Made by a program: the position numbers and the translations under genes
Origin: Verrucomicrobiota bacterium
GTDB lineage: Bacteria > Verrucomicrobiota > Verrucomicrobiia > Limisphaerales > JADLHS01
Length of the DNA: 5,441 nt
NCBI GenBank assembly: GCA_004297495.1
Contig: SCTL01000136.1
Span: 1-5,441, forward strand
Reading direction: 5' to 3'
Notes under the pieces: model-generated
The model's database searches: none
Told to the model about the DNA's origin: nothing
Seen by the model: the letters and a program-made list of their open reading frames with translations, nothing else
In this document: positions 1 to 4,728 of the stretch, piece by piece
Position numbering within the stretch: the first letter of the stretch is position 1
How the letters are laid out: the number at the start of each line of letters is the position of its first letter

Positions 1-1092
1 ATTCGCGAGCATCACCGGTGGGCGCTCTTTCATGAGCCAAGGTTGTTTCAGGACGAGCCGCCCGAGTGGCTCAAAACGTGGGAGGGCGACGGCATCATTG
101 CCCGCGTGCATAGCCCGAAGGTCGCCGAGTTGCTTTTGCGCCGCGGAATTCCCGTGGTGGATGCTCTGGGGATCATTCCCGAAACTGGAATTCCCTTGGT
201 GCACGTGGATGATCGCGAGATCGCCCGGCTTGCGGTGGAACATTTGCTGGATCGCGGGTTTCGCAATTTTGGCTTTTTTGGAATCACGGGCGTCAATTGG
301 TCCGAGCGGCGGCGCGATGCCTGCGGAGACTTTCTGTCCAAAGCCGGTTTTCAACTTTCGGTTTTCGAGGAGACGCATTTCTCGCAAATGGACCGGCACT
401 GGGAAAAGCGCGCCGATGTGCTCGTGCGCTGGATTGTGAAACTGCCTAAACCGGCCGGGGTGATGGTTTGCAGCGATCAGAAAGGCATCCATTTGCTCGA
501 AGCCTGCCGTCGCGCGGGCGTGGCGGTGCCGGACGAAGTGGCCGTGGTGGGCGTGGACAATGACGAGCCGTTGTGTGAGATCGCGATCCCTTCGCTTTCC
601 AGCGTCTGGCCGGCGCACGCGCAAGTGGGATATCGCGCGGCGGGCTTGCTGGATCGGTTGATGGCCGGCGAGCGCGCTCCGGCGCAACCGATTTTTGTCA
701 GTTCGGGATCGGTCAAGACCCGGCAATCCTCCGACACGCTCGCGATCCGGGACCAGAATCTCGCCAAGGCTGTGAGCGTGATCCGGGAGAACGCCTGTCT
801 GGGTATCAGCGTGGATGACGTCGCCGCGCGCGCCGGGCTTTCACGCAGCGTTTTGCAACGCCGATTCCGTCAGCAATTCGGAAAAACCATCCACGACGAA
901 ATTATGAACGTGCGCATCCGCCGCGCCTGCCACCTGTTGGGCGAGACCGATTTTCCGCTGCTGGATATCGCGGAACAATGCGGATTCAGCCATCAGGAAT
1001 ACATGGGCGCGGTTTTCCGGGCGCGTCTCAAGAAGACGCCGGCGGAATTCCGTCGCACGGCGCGGCAGATGGATTCGAGCAATGGCGCGTGA
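1..1092 (+). CDS. XylR-like AraC-family transcriptional regulator, 5'-truncated by window edge
   Basis: This is a DNA-binding regulator, probably of sugar uptake and catabolism, that acts in the cytoplasm. The frame is open from base 1, so the gene begins upstream. The residues before the TTG at 43 (reading REHHRWALFHEP) match the conserved start of XylR-like sensor domains, so that TTG is not the true start. Compared with E. coli XylR (about 390 aa), roughly 25-30 N-terminal residues are missing. Visible residues 1-240 form a LacI/periplasmic-binding-like sensor, with IPLVHVDD near residue 63 and AVPDEVAVVGVDND near 175. Residues 254-356 form a two-helix-turn-helix AraC domain: first HTH ISVDDVAARAGLSRSVLQRR, second around LLDIAEQCGFSHQEY, ending with the usual KKTPAEFRR. 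The ligand cannot be read from sequence. No sugar gene is visible here; its targets would lie to the left. Family assignment is firm, while the name xylR and xylose specificity are not. Confidence 0.93.
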   Translation: MREHHRWALFHEPRLFQDEPPEWLKTWEGDGIIARVHSPKVAELLLRRGIPVVDALGIIPETGIPLVHVDDREIARLAVEHLLDRGFRNFGFFGITGVNWSERRRDACGDFLSKAGFQLSVFEETHFSQMDRHWEKRADVLVRWIVKLPKPAGVMVCSDQKGIHLLEACRRAGVAVPDEVAVVGVDNDEPLCEIAIPSLSSVWPAHAQVGYRAAGLLDRLMAGERAPAQPIFVSSGSVKTRQSSDTLAIRDQNLAKAVSVIRENACLGISVDDVAARAGLSRSVLQRRFRQQFGKTIHDEIMNVRIRRACHLLGETDFPLLDIAEQCGFSHQEYMGAVFRARLKKTPAEFRRTARQMDSSNGA

Positions 1093-1119
1093 GGCGTGGA
1101 AAACTTCCCGGCTCGAACC

Positions 1120-1147
1120 TTGACTGCGACGGCGCGCTGCTTATGCT
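1120..1147 (+). promoter_or_regulatory. Probable sigma70-type promoter for tRNA-Ser
   Basis: A TTGACT -35 box (1120-1125, five of six consensus bases) and a TATGCT -10 box (1142-1147, four of six) are separated by 16 bases. Transcription would start near 1154, about 37 bases before the mature tRNA. It lies just after the regulator's stop codon, so the tRNA appears to have its own transcription unit. The match is by eye only. Confidence 0.5.
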
Positions 1148-1161
1148 TGATCGCGGATGGT

Positions 1162-1183
1162 GGCTCCGGTTTCGCCGGCAGCC
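1162..1183 (+). other. GC-rich hairpin in the tRNA leader
   Basis: GGCTCCGG (1162-1169) pairs with CCGG plus AGCC (1175-1178 and 1180-1183), with one bulged C at 1179 and a five-base loop. It would form just 5' of the tRNA in the precursor transcript and might assist 5' processing, or act as a weak stop for the regulator mRNA. No T run follows, so it is not called a rho-independent terminator. Confidence 0.4.
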
Positions 1184-1190
1184 CTTCCAC

Positions 1191-1283
1191 GGAGAGATGG
1201 CCGAGTGGCTGAAGGCGCTGGTTTGCTAAACCGGTATACGTCTTAAAAGCGTATCGGGGGTTCGAATCCCCCTCTCTCCGCCA
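1191..1283 (+). tRNA. tRNA-Ser (anticodon GCT, reads AGC/AGT)
   Basis: This is a complete class II tRNA. Acceptor strand GGAGAGA (1191-1197) pairs with TCTCTCC (1273-1279), followed by discriminator G and an encoded CCA (1281-1283). The anticodon stem CTGGT/ACCGG (1218-1222 and 1230-1234) holds loop TTGCTAA with anticodon GCT at 1225-1227. A long variable arm, typical of serine tRNAs, is formed by ATACG/CGTAT (1236-1240 and 1250-1254). The T arm is GGGGG-TTCGAAT-CCCCC (1256-1272). The phage-type gene block begins directly downstream in the opposite direction, so the 3' half of this gene is the likely integration target. The gene looks intact. Confidence 0.97.
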
Positions 1284-1317
1284 TTTTATTTTTTAATGGT
1301 TTTATGAGTTTTTGGGG

Positions 1318-1343
1318 CTAGTGGCAACACCTAGTGGCAACAA
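1318..1343. repeat. Tandem 13-bp repeat that also forms a palindrome, beside the tRNA
   Basis: Two 13-base units, CTAGTGGCAACAC (1318-1330) and CTAGTGGCAACAA (1331-1343), lie head to tail and differ only in the last base. Bases 1318-1334 (CTAGTGGCAACACCTAG) also fold on themselves with a GCAA loop and one bulged C. The position, 35 bases from the tRNA end and between it and the HTH gene, suits arm-type sites for an integrase or excisionase. That role is inferred. Confidence 0.6.
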
Positions 1344-1374
1344 ATCCACCCTTGTTCGGGGTTGTTTGCCGGTG

Positions 1375-1671
1375 TCAGTTGAGGGCAGCTTTCGATTCTT
1401 TTTCACACTCTTCGATGAAGGCCAGGATGCTGGCCAGATGAAAAAGGCGGACACCTTTGATCCGTCCAGGTTCGCGGATGGAGACGGACCGGATATAGTT
1501 TTTGCCCGCCCATTCGTAAAGCTTCGGCCGGGAACAGCCGGAATAGAACTCATGCCCACGTTTGGGTGCCCGGACCCAGACCGGCAAAACACCCTCCCGT
1601 TCGGCCATTTGCGCCGGCAGATCTCTCGCCACATTGGTTAGCCTGGTCGTTTGCCTCATAACATCATTCAT
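1375..1671 (-). CDS. Small HTH protein, AlpA/excisionase-like (98 aa)
   Basis: This is a probable DNA-binding protein that could act as recombination directionality factor (excisionase) or as a regulator of the element. Residues 31-60 hold the winged-helix-like part, with SGCSRPKLYEWAGKNYIRSV as helix-turn-helix. It is followed by a basic hairpin (REPGRIKGVRLF) and a closing helix (LASILAFIEECEKE), the layout of MerR/AlpA-type DNA-binding domains. The ATG at 1671 overlaps the lipoprotein gene's TGA as ATGA and has a good AAGGAGA just upstream (1675-1681), which fixes the start. It is the last gene before the attachment-side boundary, with a 13-bp tandem repeat 32 bases past its stop. An excisionase normally neighbours an integrase; none is here. 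The overlapping longer reading 1302-1634 is not believed. Confidence 0.85.
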   Translation of the reverse strand: MNDVMRQTTRLTNVARDLPAQMAEREGVLPVWVRAPKRGHEFYSGCSRPKLYEWAGKNYIRSVSIREPGRIKGVRLFHLASILAFIEECEKESKAALN

Positions 1672-2339
1672 AAATCTCCTTGCTTGGTTTCAGTCACGCT
1701 CTTGGCCGCAGCCACCCAACCACGAAGCTGCCCATGCCGGTGCGCGAGAAACCAAAGGCCGACTGCCATGGCGACGCCGGCCAAAATTACGAGCTCATTC
1801 CCCACCACCAAAGTTGGCAACACCATCAACGCCAAACCGCCCGTACAGATTGCCGCGCTCGTCGTCACACTGCCGATGATGACACGCAGTGGCGGGTAGA
1901 AGAACGAGGCGAGTCCGAAAATAAACATGACGGCTCCGATCCACACAATTCCCTTGAGGCTCGCCAGCTTTGCTCCAAGTTCGCGCGCCGAATCCTTTTG
2001 AGCCGCGCCAAGCTCAGTCTTGGCTCGCGTCTCTTCACGTTCAACCACCGGCATCGGCGCGCTGATTACCACGGCTTGCAGATTCGTCATCAGCGCACCC
2101 GCCTCGTTCGCCAACACGCGCGTTTCTTCCAAGCGCGATCCAATCGGCAAAGTGTAGCTGCGCGTCCGCACGGTTTCTTGATCCTGTCGCGAGACGGCCG
2201 CCGGGTTGTCGGATTGCACAACAGTTTGTTCAACGCCGCCACTCGGCTTGCTGTTCATGGTGGCCTTGCCGCCCTTGAGCGGTTTTGTTGCGCAGCCGGC
2301 CAAGGCCACCACGGATATGAGTAGAATCACCTTCTTCAT
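1668..2339 (-). CDS. Lipoprotein with coiled-coil-like stretch and three C-terminal membrane segments (223 aa)
   Basis: I do not recognise the family. The N-terminus MKKVILLISVVALAGC is a textbook lipoprotein signal with lipobox ALAGC and lipidated Cys16. Residues 20-100 are polar and glycine/threonine rich. Residues 100-128 are charged and helical (EREETRAKTELGAAQKDSARE), probably a coiled coil. Three hydrophobic segments follow at about 131-148, 152-178 and 182-199, then a charged tail. The ATG at 2339 is preferred over GTG at 2366 because it places the signal peptide at the N-terminus; no clear Shine-Dalgarno is seen, and translation may be coupled to the gene ending four bases upstream. 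Next to a one-TM protein in a phage operon, a lysis or envelope role (spanin/holin-like) is plausible. The three TM segments, however, are unlike an Rz1-type outer-membrane spanin. Confidence 0.8.
   Translation of the reverse strand: MKKVILLISVVALAGCATKPLKGGKATMNSKPSGGVEQTVVQSDNPAAVSRQDQETVRTRSYTLPIGSRLEETRVLANEAGALMTNLQAVVISAPMPVVEREETRAKTELGAAQKDSARELGAKLASLKGIVWIGAVMFIFGLASFFYPPLRVIIGSVTTSAAICTGGLALMVLPTLVVGNELVILAGVAMAVGLWFLAHRHGQLRGWVAAAKSVTETKQGDL
1675..1681 (-). promoter_or_regulatory. Ribosome binding site AAGGAGA of the HTH gene
   Basis: AAGGAGA lies four to five bases before the ATG at 1671 and inside the end of the lipoprotein gene. It is the clearest conventional ribosome binding site in the leftward gene chain, suggesting the HTH protein is translated well even though it overlaps its neighbour. 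Confidence 0.7.
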
Positions 2340-2343
2340 AAAA

Positions 2344-2676
2344 TCATTGGCCCGTGCGGCACGCACTTTCCTGAAATCGGCGCAGCTCGAACGCGCACTC
2401 CTGGAGCGCTTGCGAATTTCGGTCGAGACAGACGGCCAGTTTCATCGCCGTCTCGTTCTGAGCGGCGATAATCTCGGCGAGCGCGGCGTGATGTTCGTTG
2501 CGCAACTCCTTGTGATCAGCGATGACCGCCTGAAGCTGTTTCACGAGCCAGTAAATGACAGCCCCACACAAAAGCAACAACAGGCAGAACGCCGCGAGAA
2601 ACAACCAGCGATCATTCATGCCGGCGGCATGGTCCACCGCCTGGAGAAATTCGTTCGCATTCATATTCGTGTTCAT
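2344..2676 (-). CDS. Small membrane protein, one TM plus coiled coil (110 aa), lysis-type candidate
   Basis: No family is recognised. Residues 1-23 are polar, residues 24-45 are a strong transmembrane segment (leucine-rich, reading LFLAAFCLLLLLCGAVIYWL), and residues 46-102 are a charged heptad-like helix. This is the topology of an inner-membrane spanin (Rz-like) or of some holins, and the next gene encodes a lipoprotein, which would fit an envelope-disruption pair. Start ATG 2676 is chosen because GGAG (2688-2691) lies 11 bases upstream, overlapping the end of the DnaT_2-like gene seven bases away. A second in-frame ATG at residue 5 is possible. The first codons lie in a tandem repeat. Membrane topology is well supported; the lysis role is inferred from position. 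Confidence 0.8.
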   Translation of the reverse strand: MNTNMNANEFLQAVDHAAGMNDRWLFLAAFCLLLLLCGAVIYWLVKQLQAVIADHKELRNEHHAALAEIIAAQNETAMKLAVCLDRNSQALQECAFELRRFQESACRTGQ

Positions 2677-2683
2677 TCGTGTT
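2665..2683. repeat. 10-bp tandem repeat spanning the start of the 110-aa gene
   Basis: ATTCGTGTT occurs at 2665-2673 and again at 2675-2683, a 10-base period, with a weaker relative near 2649-2655. Read on the - strand it is AACACGAATGAACACGAAT, with the gene's ATG at the junction. From memory, strings like this recur between genes in some Verrucomicrobia genomes. Confidence 0.5.
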
Positions 2684-3214
2684 TCAACTCCGCACCAACC
2701 GCACCACGCCGCCTTTGCGATTCAGTGGGAAGCCATATTTTGAGAGCATCGCTTGCGCGACGTGTGAAATAATCGGACGCGTGTCGCTCTTGTCGTAACC
2801 GGTCTGCGTCGTGCCGACGTTCTCGTATTTCAAACCCTCGCCAGCAGGCGACGCGGTGCGGTCGGTCACCAACAACTCACGCGCCATCTCACATGTGGCT
2901 TCAATCACCGACTTCGGCACCACGTTGCTCGCTACCGTTCCGCCACCCCAACCGTCCGCATCCGGGTCATGGCACTCCTCGCGCGGCCATTGTAGCGCTT
3001 GCGTCTCTTTCGTCCGCCCGCCACCGAACTGAAACTGCGCATCAATCAGACGCGTCGCCATCACGAGCGCCATTTCCTTGCGGGTGAGTGTCGCGGCCTG
3101 CCACGGGTCGGCGTAGAGATGTCCGTCGTGATACGCGTCACCATCCGCCGCGTTTGCGTAAGCGTTGGCATCGCTCCGACCGAACCCATCTTCTTTTACC
3201 AGGACGAGCGCCAT
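2684..3214 (-). CDS. DnaT_2-like phage protein, probable head-tail connector (176 aa)
   Basis: It resembles the family annotated in phages as putative DnaT-like ssDNA-binding protein. By its usual position after capsid genes, that family probably serves as a head-completion or connector protein rather than in replication. Visible hallmarks are the N-terminal VKEDGFGRSDANAYANAADG (residues 6-25), a helical block 36-60 with ATRLIDAQF, the characteristic QALQWPR at 72-78, then VVPKSVIEATCEMARELL at 98-115 and the tail with KYENVG and PIISHVAQAMLSKYG. The ATG at 3214 lies two bases after the stop of the 71-aa gene, so translation is probably coupled; no good Shine-Dalgarno is visible. It would sit at the head-tail junction of the virion, but no tail genes follow. 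Confidence 0.82.
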   Translation of the reverse strand: MALVLVKEDGFGRSDANAYANAADGDAYHDGHLYADPWQAATLTRKEMALVMATRLIDAQFQFGGGRTKETQALQWPREECHDPDADGWGGGTVASNVVPKSVIEATCEMARELLVTDRTASPAGEGLKYENVGTTQTGYDKSDTRPIISHVAQAMLSKYGFPLNRKGGVVRLVRS

Positions 3215-3216
3215 AC

Positions 3217-3432
3217 TCAGGTGATGGCTACGGGATCAATCGCGCCGCCGATGGTCGTCTGGCTTTTGCGCAGCAAACCGCGCTTTGCCGTCTCCTTGAT
3301 CCACAGCGCGACTTTTTCTTTCGCCCATTGCGGTTTAGTCTTGCCGCTCTCGACGGTCCAGCCCGTCGCGTTGCAGATGCCGTCCACGATGTCCGCCGCC
3401 GCCGCGTCGGGAATGTTGAGTGTGATGTTCAT
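3217..3432 (-). CDS. Small conserved-type phage protein of head region (71 aa)
   Basis: Function unknown. It begins with a beta-strand-like MNITLNIPDAAAADIVDGIC, followed by GWTVESGKTKPQWAKEKVALW, a helix and a short C-terminal tail. Small proteins with an opening 'IPD...' strand and a 'fak..l..wi' helix are, from memory, frequent between the capsid and connector genes of tailed phages. Start ATG 3432 overlaps the LamG-like gene's TGA as ATGA; no independent ribosome binding site is seen, so its translation probably depends on the upstream gene. It is probably soluble: no signal or membrane segment. It reads as a real gene because it fits the overlap chain exactly. Confidence 0.75.
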   Translation of the reverse strand: MNITLNIPDAAAADIVDGICNATGWTVESGKTKPQWAKEKVALWIKETAKRGLLRKSQTTIGGAIDPVAIT

Positions 3433-4265
3433 AATTCAATGCCGTATTTGTTCACCAAGTAATCTTCGATTGAGCCGCGCGTGAGATCGTCATGCGCGCC
3501 GCCGTAGGCGAGCACTTCCAGCACGTCACCGAAGAAGAATTCCCCACCGTCGTAGGAACAACCCATCGTCAGCGGGACCGCGCCGGTGTTGTAGGCCCGC
3601 GCGTGTGTCGCGTTCAGCGACTTGTTGAAGTAGCCGCGCGCGTGCGATCCATCGAAAGTGATTACAGCCAGCCGCGGTTGATAAAAGGTTTGACCGTAGC
3701 CAAACCCAAAATCAGCCGGCACGCCGTAGCCGGCGCAGTAAGGACAACCAAACTCGGTGACGTCGGGCCGCTCCATCAACACGAACCAACGCAATTCCTC
3801 CGATGGCGACGACTGGCCGGCGATATGGCAGGGATAATCATTTCCCACATCGCGGTCATAGCTGCCGTAGCCGTAGTCGTCGTTGATGGCATATACCACG
3901 TAAAACGATCTCGGCTCGGCGCCCGACCAAACGGACGACAACGACATCAGTCCGCCCACCACGTCACCGTCGTCGCCTGGGCGCGAAAACCTCATGCCCT
4001 GGTAGCCATTGTAATTTTGGTTCGAGCGAATCGGATAAGCCGCCGCAAATGGATGCTGCTCCAAATCATTCCCGAACGCGCTCAGGTCGGGCCAGTGCTG
4101 GACTTCCGCTTGCGCGGCTTCGGTCAGGAAATCCGGCGCCAGCCACAACCGGAGATTTCCTGTCGGCGGCATCGCCTCGACTGTCTGCGCCTGTCGCCCA
4201 CGTCGCCGCTCTTGCAGCCAAGTCGCCAGCCACGCGCGCCGGTTAATTGTCGGTTGCTTCGTCAC
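3429..4265 (-). CDS. LamG/concanavalin-like jelly-roll protein in phage head module (278 aa)
   Basis: Probably a virion surface protein that binds glycans or decorates the particle. After a basic N-terminus (RRAWLATWLQERRRGRQ, residues 9-25), residues 38-276 look like one LamG-type jelly roll. Signs are the entry motif LRLWLAPDF (38-46), HWPDLSAFGNDLEQ (57-70), YNGYQGMRFS (85-94), the late strand pair around GCSYDGGEFFFGDVLEVLAYG (235-255), and the closing helix IEDYLVNKYGI (266-276). The middle is rich in Tyr, Gly and Asp and has a CPYC pair (174-177). Start GTG 4265 gives a 23-base overlap with the 60-aa gene but lacks a clear ribosome binding site; ATG 4172 (residue 32), just before the domain, is the alternative. 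It could be a head fibre, decoration or displaced tail-fibre protein; the ligand is unknown. Confidence 0.8.
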   Translation of the reverse strand: MTKQPTINRRAWLATWLQERRRGRQAQTVEAMPPTGNLRLWLAPDFLTEAAQAEVQHWPDLSAFGNDLEQHPFAAAYPIRSNQNYNGYQGMRFSRPGDDGDVVGGLMSLSSVWSGAEPRSFYVVYAINDDYGYGSYDRDVGNDYPCHIAGQSSPSEELRWFVLMERPDVTEFGCPYCAGYGVPADFGFGYGQTFYQPRLAVITFDGSHARGYFNKSLNATHARAYNTGAVPLTMGCSYDGGEFFFGDVLEVLAYGGAHDDLTRGSIEDYLVNKYGIEL

Positions 4266-4425
4266 GCGATGTTTCTGGTTCGACTGGAGCGTGCGGCGCT
4301 TCGACGATTTCAGTTTGCTCCGCCGCTGCGTCTGCCGATTTCAGCATTTCAGTCTTCAGCGTTTCAGCTTTCTCCTCGATGAGCGGACGCCGCTTGCGCC
4401 GGATAATGGGATAGAGCGAGTGCAT
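4243..4425 (-). CDS. Small charged protein (60 aa), unknown
   Basis: Function unknown. The N-terminus is strongly basic (IIRRKRRPL, residues 7-15), the middle is a short predicted helix (EEKAETLKTEMLKSADAAAE, 17-36), and the C-terminus is acidic and proline-containing, so probably disordered. The ATG at 4425 overlaps the previous gene's stop as TGATG, a classical coupling junction. The longer reading up to 4596 is rejected because it would overlap the 72-aa gene almost fully and its extra residues look like out-of-frame translation. The helix is encoded by a DNA-level repeat. It might be a short head protein or only a spacer ORF. Confidence 0.6.
   Translation of the reverse strand: MHSLYPIIRRKRRPLIEEKAETLKTEMLKSADAAAEQTEIVEAPHAPVEPETSRDEATDN
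4337..4367. repeat. Run of TTTCAG-type 8-bp repeats inside the 60-aa gene
   Basis: Four head-to-tail units, GATTTCAG, CATTTCAG, TCTTCAG and CGTTTCAG, fill 4337-4367 (8, 8, 7 and 8 bases). A separate identical GATTTCAG lies at 4306-4313. Because the period is about 8 and not a multiple of 3, the repeat exists at DNA level and not as a protein repeat. Confidence 0.6.
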
Positions 4426-4643
4426 CAGCGCGCTCCCTTCGTTTCGCTCGCCGCGACCTTCTCGTCGCGGAACGATTTCAGTTCGTGACCCAAGCTCGTG
4501 ATGGTTGCGAATTGCGCCGCGTCCTTCTCCGTTCGACACAGCATCAGCAACTCGATCTTCGGCGAACCAAACTCGCGCTCGCACGCCACGCCCCACGGCG
4601 CGGCTGGATTCAGTCCGTGAAAAATTGCGAAGTAACGATTCAT
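4425..4643 (-). CDS. Small protein downstream of capsid gene (72 aa), unknown
   Basis: I do not recognise it. It starts MNRYFAIFHGLNPAAPWGVA, has a central EREFGSPKIELLMLCRTEKDAAQF, and ends in a charged helix (KSFRDEKVAASETKGAR). It has no signal peptide or membrane segment. The ATG at 4643 is chosen because the upstream part of the longer reading (to 4814) runs through the capsid gene and intergenic hairpin and looks random. The nearest good ribosome binding site, AAGGAGGT, is 52 bases upstream with a strong hairpin between; only a weak GAAAGAA is nearer. The stop overlaps the next gene's ATG as TGATG. Its place directly after the capsid gene suggests a head-assembly accessory, without direct proof. 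Confidence 0.65.
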   Translation of the reverse strand: MNRYFAIFHGLNPAAPWGVACEREFGSPKIELLMLCRTEKDAAQFATITSLGHELKSFRDEKVAASETKGAR

Positions 4644-4662
4644 GTTTTCGGTTCTTTCAATT

Positions 4663-4692
4663 GGCGGAGCGCGACTTTCGTCGTGCCCCGCC
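4663..4692 (-). promoter_or_regulatory. Strong GAAA-tetraloop hairpin after the capsid gene
   Basis: In the leftward transcript, GGCGGGGCACGAC (4692-4680) pairs with GTCGCGCTCCGCC (4675-4663): 12 pairs of 13, counting one G-U, with a single A-C mismatch. It closes on loop GAAA, the most stable GNRA type. No U run follows, so it is unlikely to be an intrinsic terminator. A role in 3'-end protection or processing of capsid mRNA, or in control of the 72-aa gene's start, is inferred. Confidence 0.7.
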
Positions 4693-4695
4693 CCA

Positions 4696-4703
4696 ACCTC
4701 CTT
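4696..4703 (-). promoter_or_regulatory. Perfect Shine-Dalgarno AAGGAGGT without an adjacent start codon
   Basis: AAGGAGGT is complementary to the 3' end of 16S rRNA over eight bases. The next in-frame AUG is at 4643, 52 bases away, beyond the hairpin; I find no usable ATG, GTG or TTG at 5-12 bases. If the hairpin folds, only about 22 unpaired bases separate it from that ATG. Confidence 0.55.
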
Positions 4704-4728
4704 GGCAGGTGCAGTTGGTGAAACGCAG

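Noticed and set aside
43..1092. TTG at 43 as start of the AraC-type regulator
   Set aside because: Upstream in-frame residues match the conserved N-terminal sensor sequence of XylR-like proteins, so the gene is cut by the window edge.
1281..1299. CCATT...AATGG inverted repeat after the tRNA as a terminator
   Set aside because: Only five weak pairs around a T-rich loop, and the first three bases are the tRNA CCA. The T runs may help stop transcription but no proper terminator stem is present.
1345..1366. ACCC...GGGT stem between the HTH gene and the 13-mer repeats as a terminator
   Set aside because: Four pairs only and no T run on either side.
1302..1634. Open frame on - strand overlapping the 98-aa HTH gene
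   Set aside because: Different frame from the recognisable HTH protein; its sequence shows no domain, and the HTH frame has the ribosome binding site and ATGA junction.
1680..2324. 214-codon open frame on + strand
   Set aside because: Antisense to the lipoprotein gene; composition is rich in Arg and His as in a shadow reading, and it has no recognisable motif.
2684..3214. Replication role (DnaT primosome protein) for the 176-aa gene
   Set aside because: The DnaT-like label is a family name; position among head genes and similarity to connector-region phage proteins point to a virion role.
3492..4382. 296-codon open frame on + strand, longer than the gene opposite it
   Set aside because: The opposite strand carries the LamG-like protein with clear motifs and coupled junctions; the + reading is low in recognisable structure and runs against the operon.
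4426..4596. N-terminal extension of the 60-aa gene
   Set aside because: It lies inside the 72-aa gene in another frame, and the extra residues are Arg/Gly/Glu-rich without sense; the TGATG junction supports the ATG at 4425.
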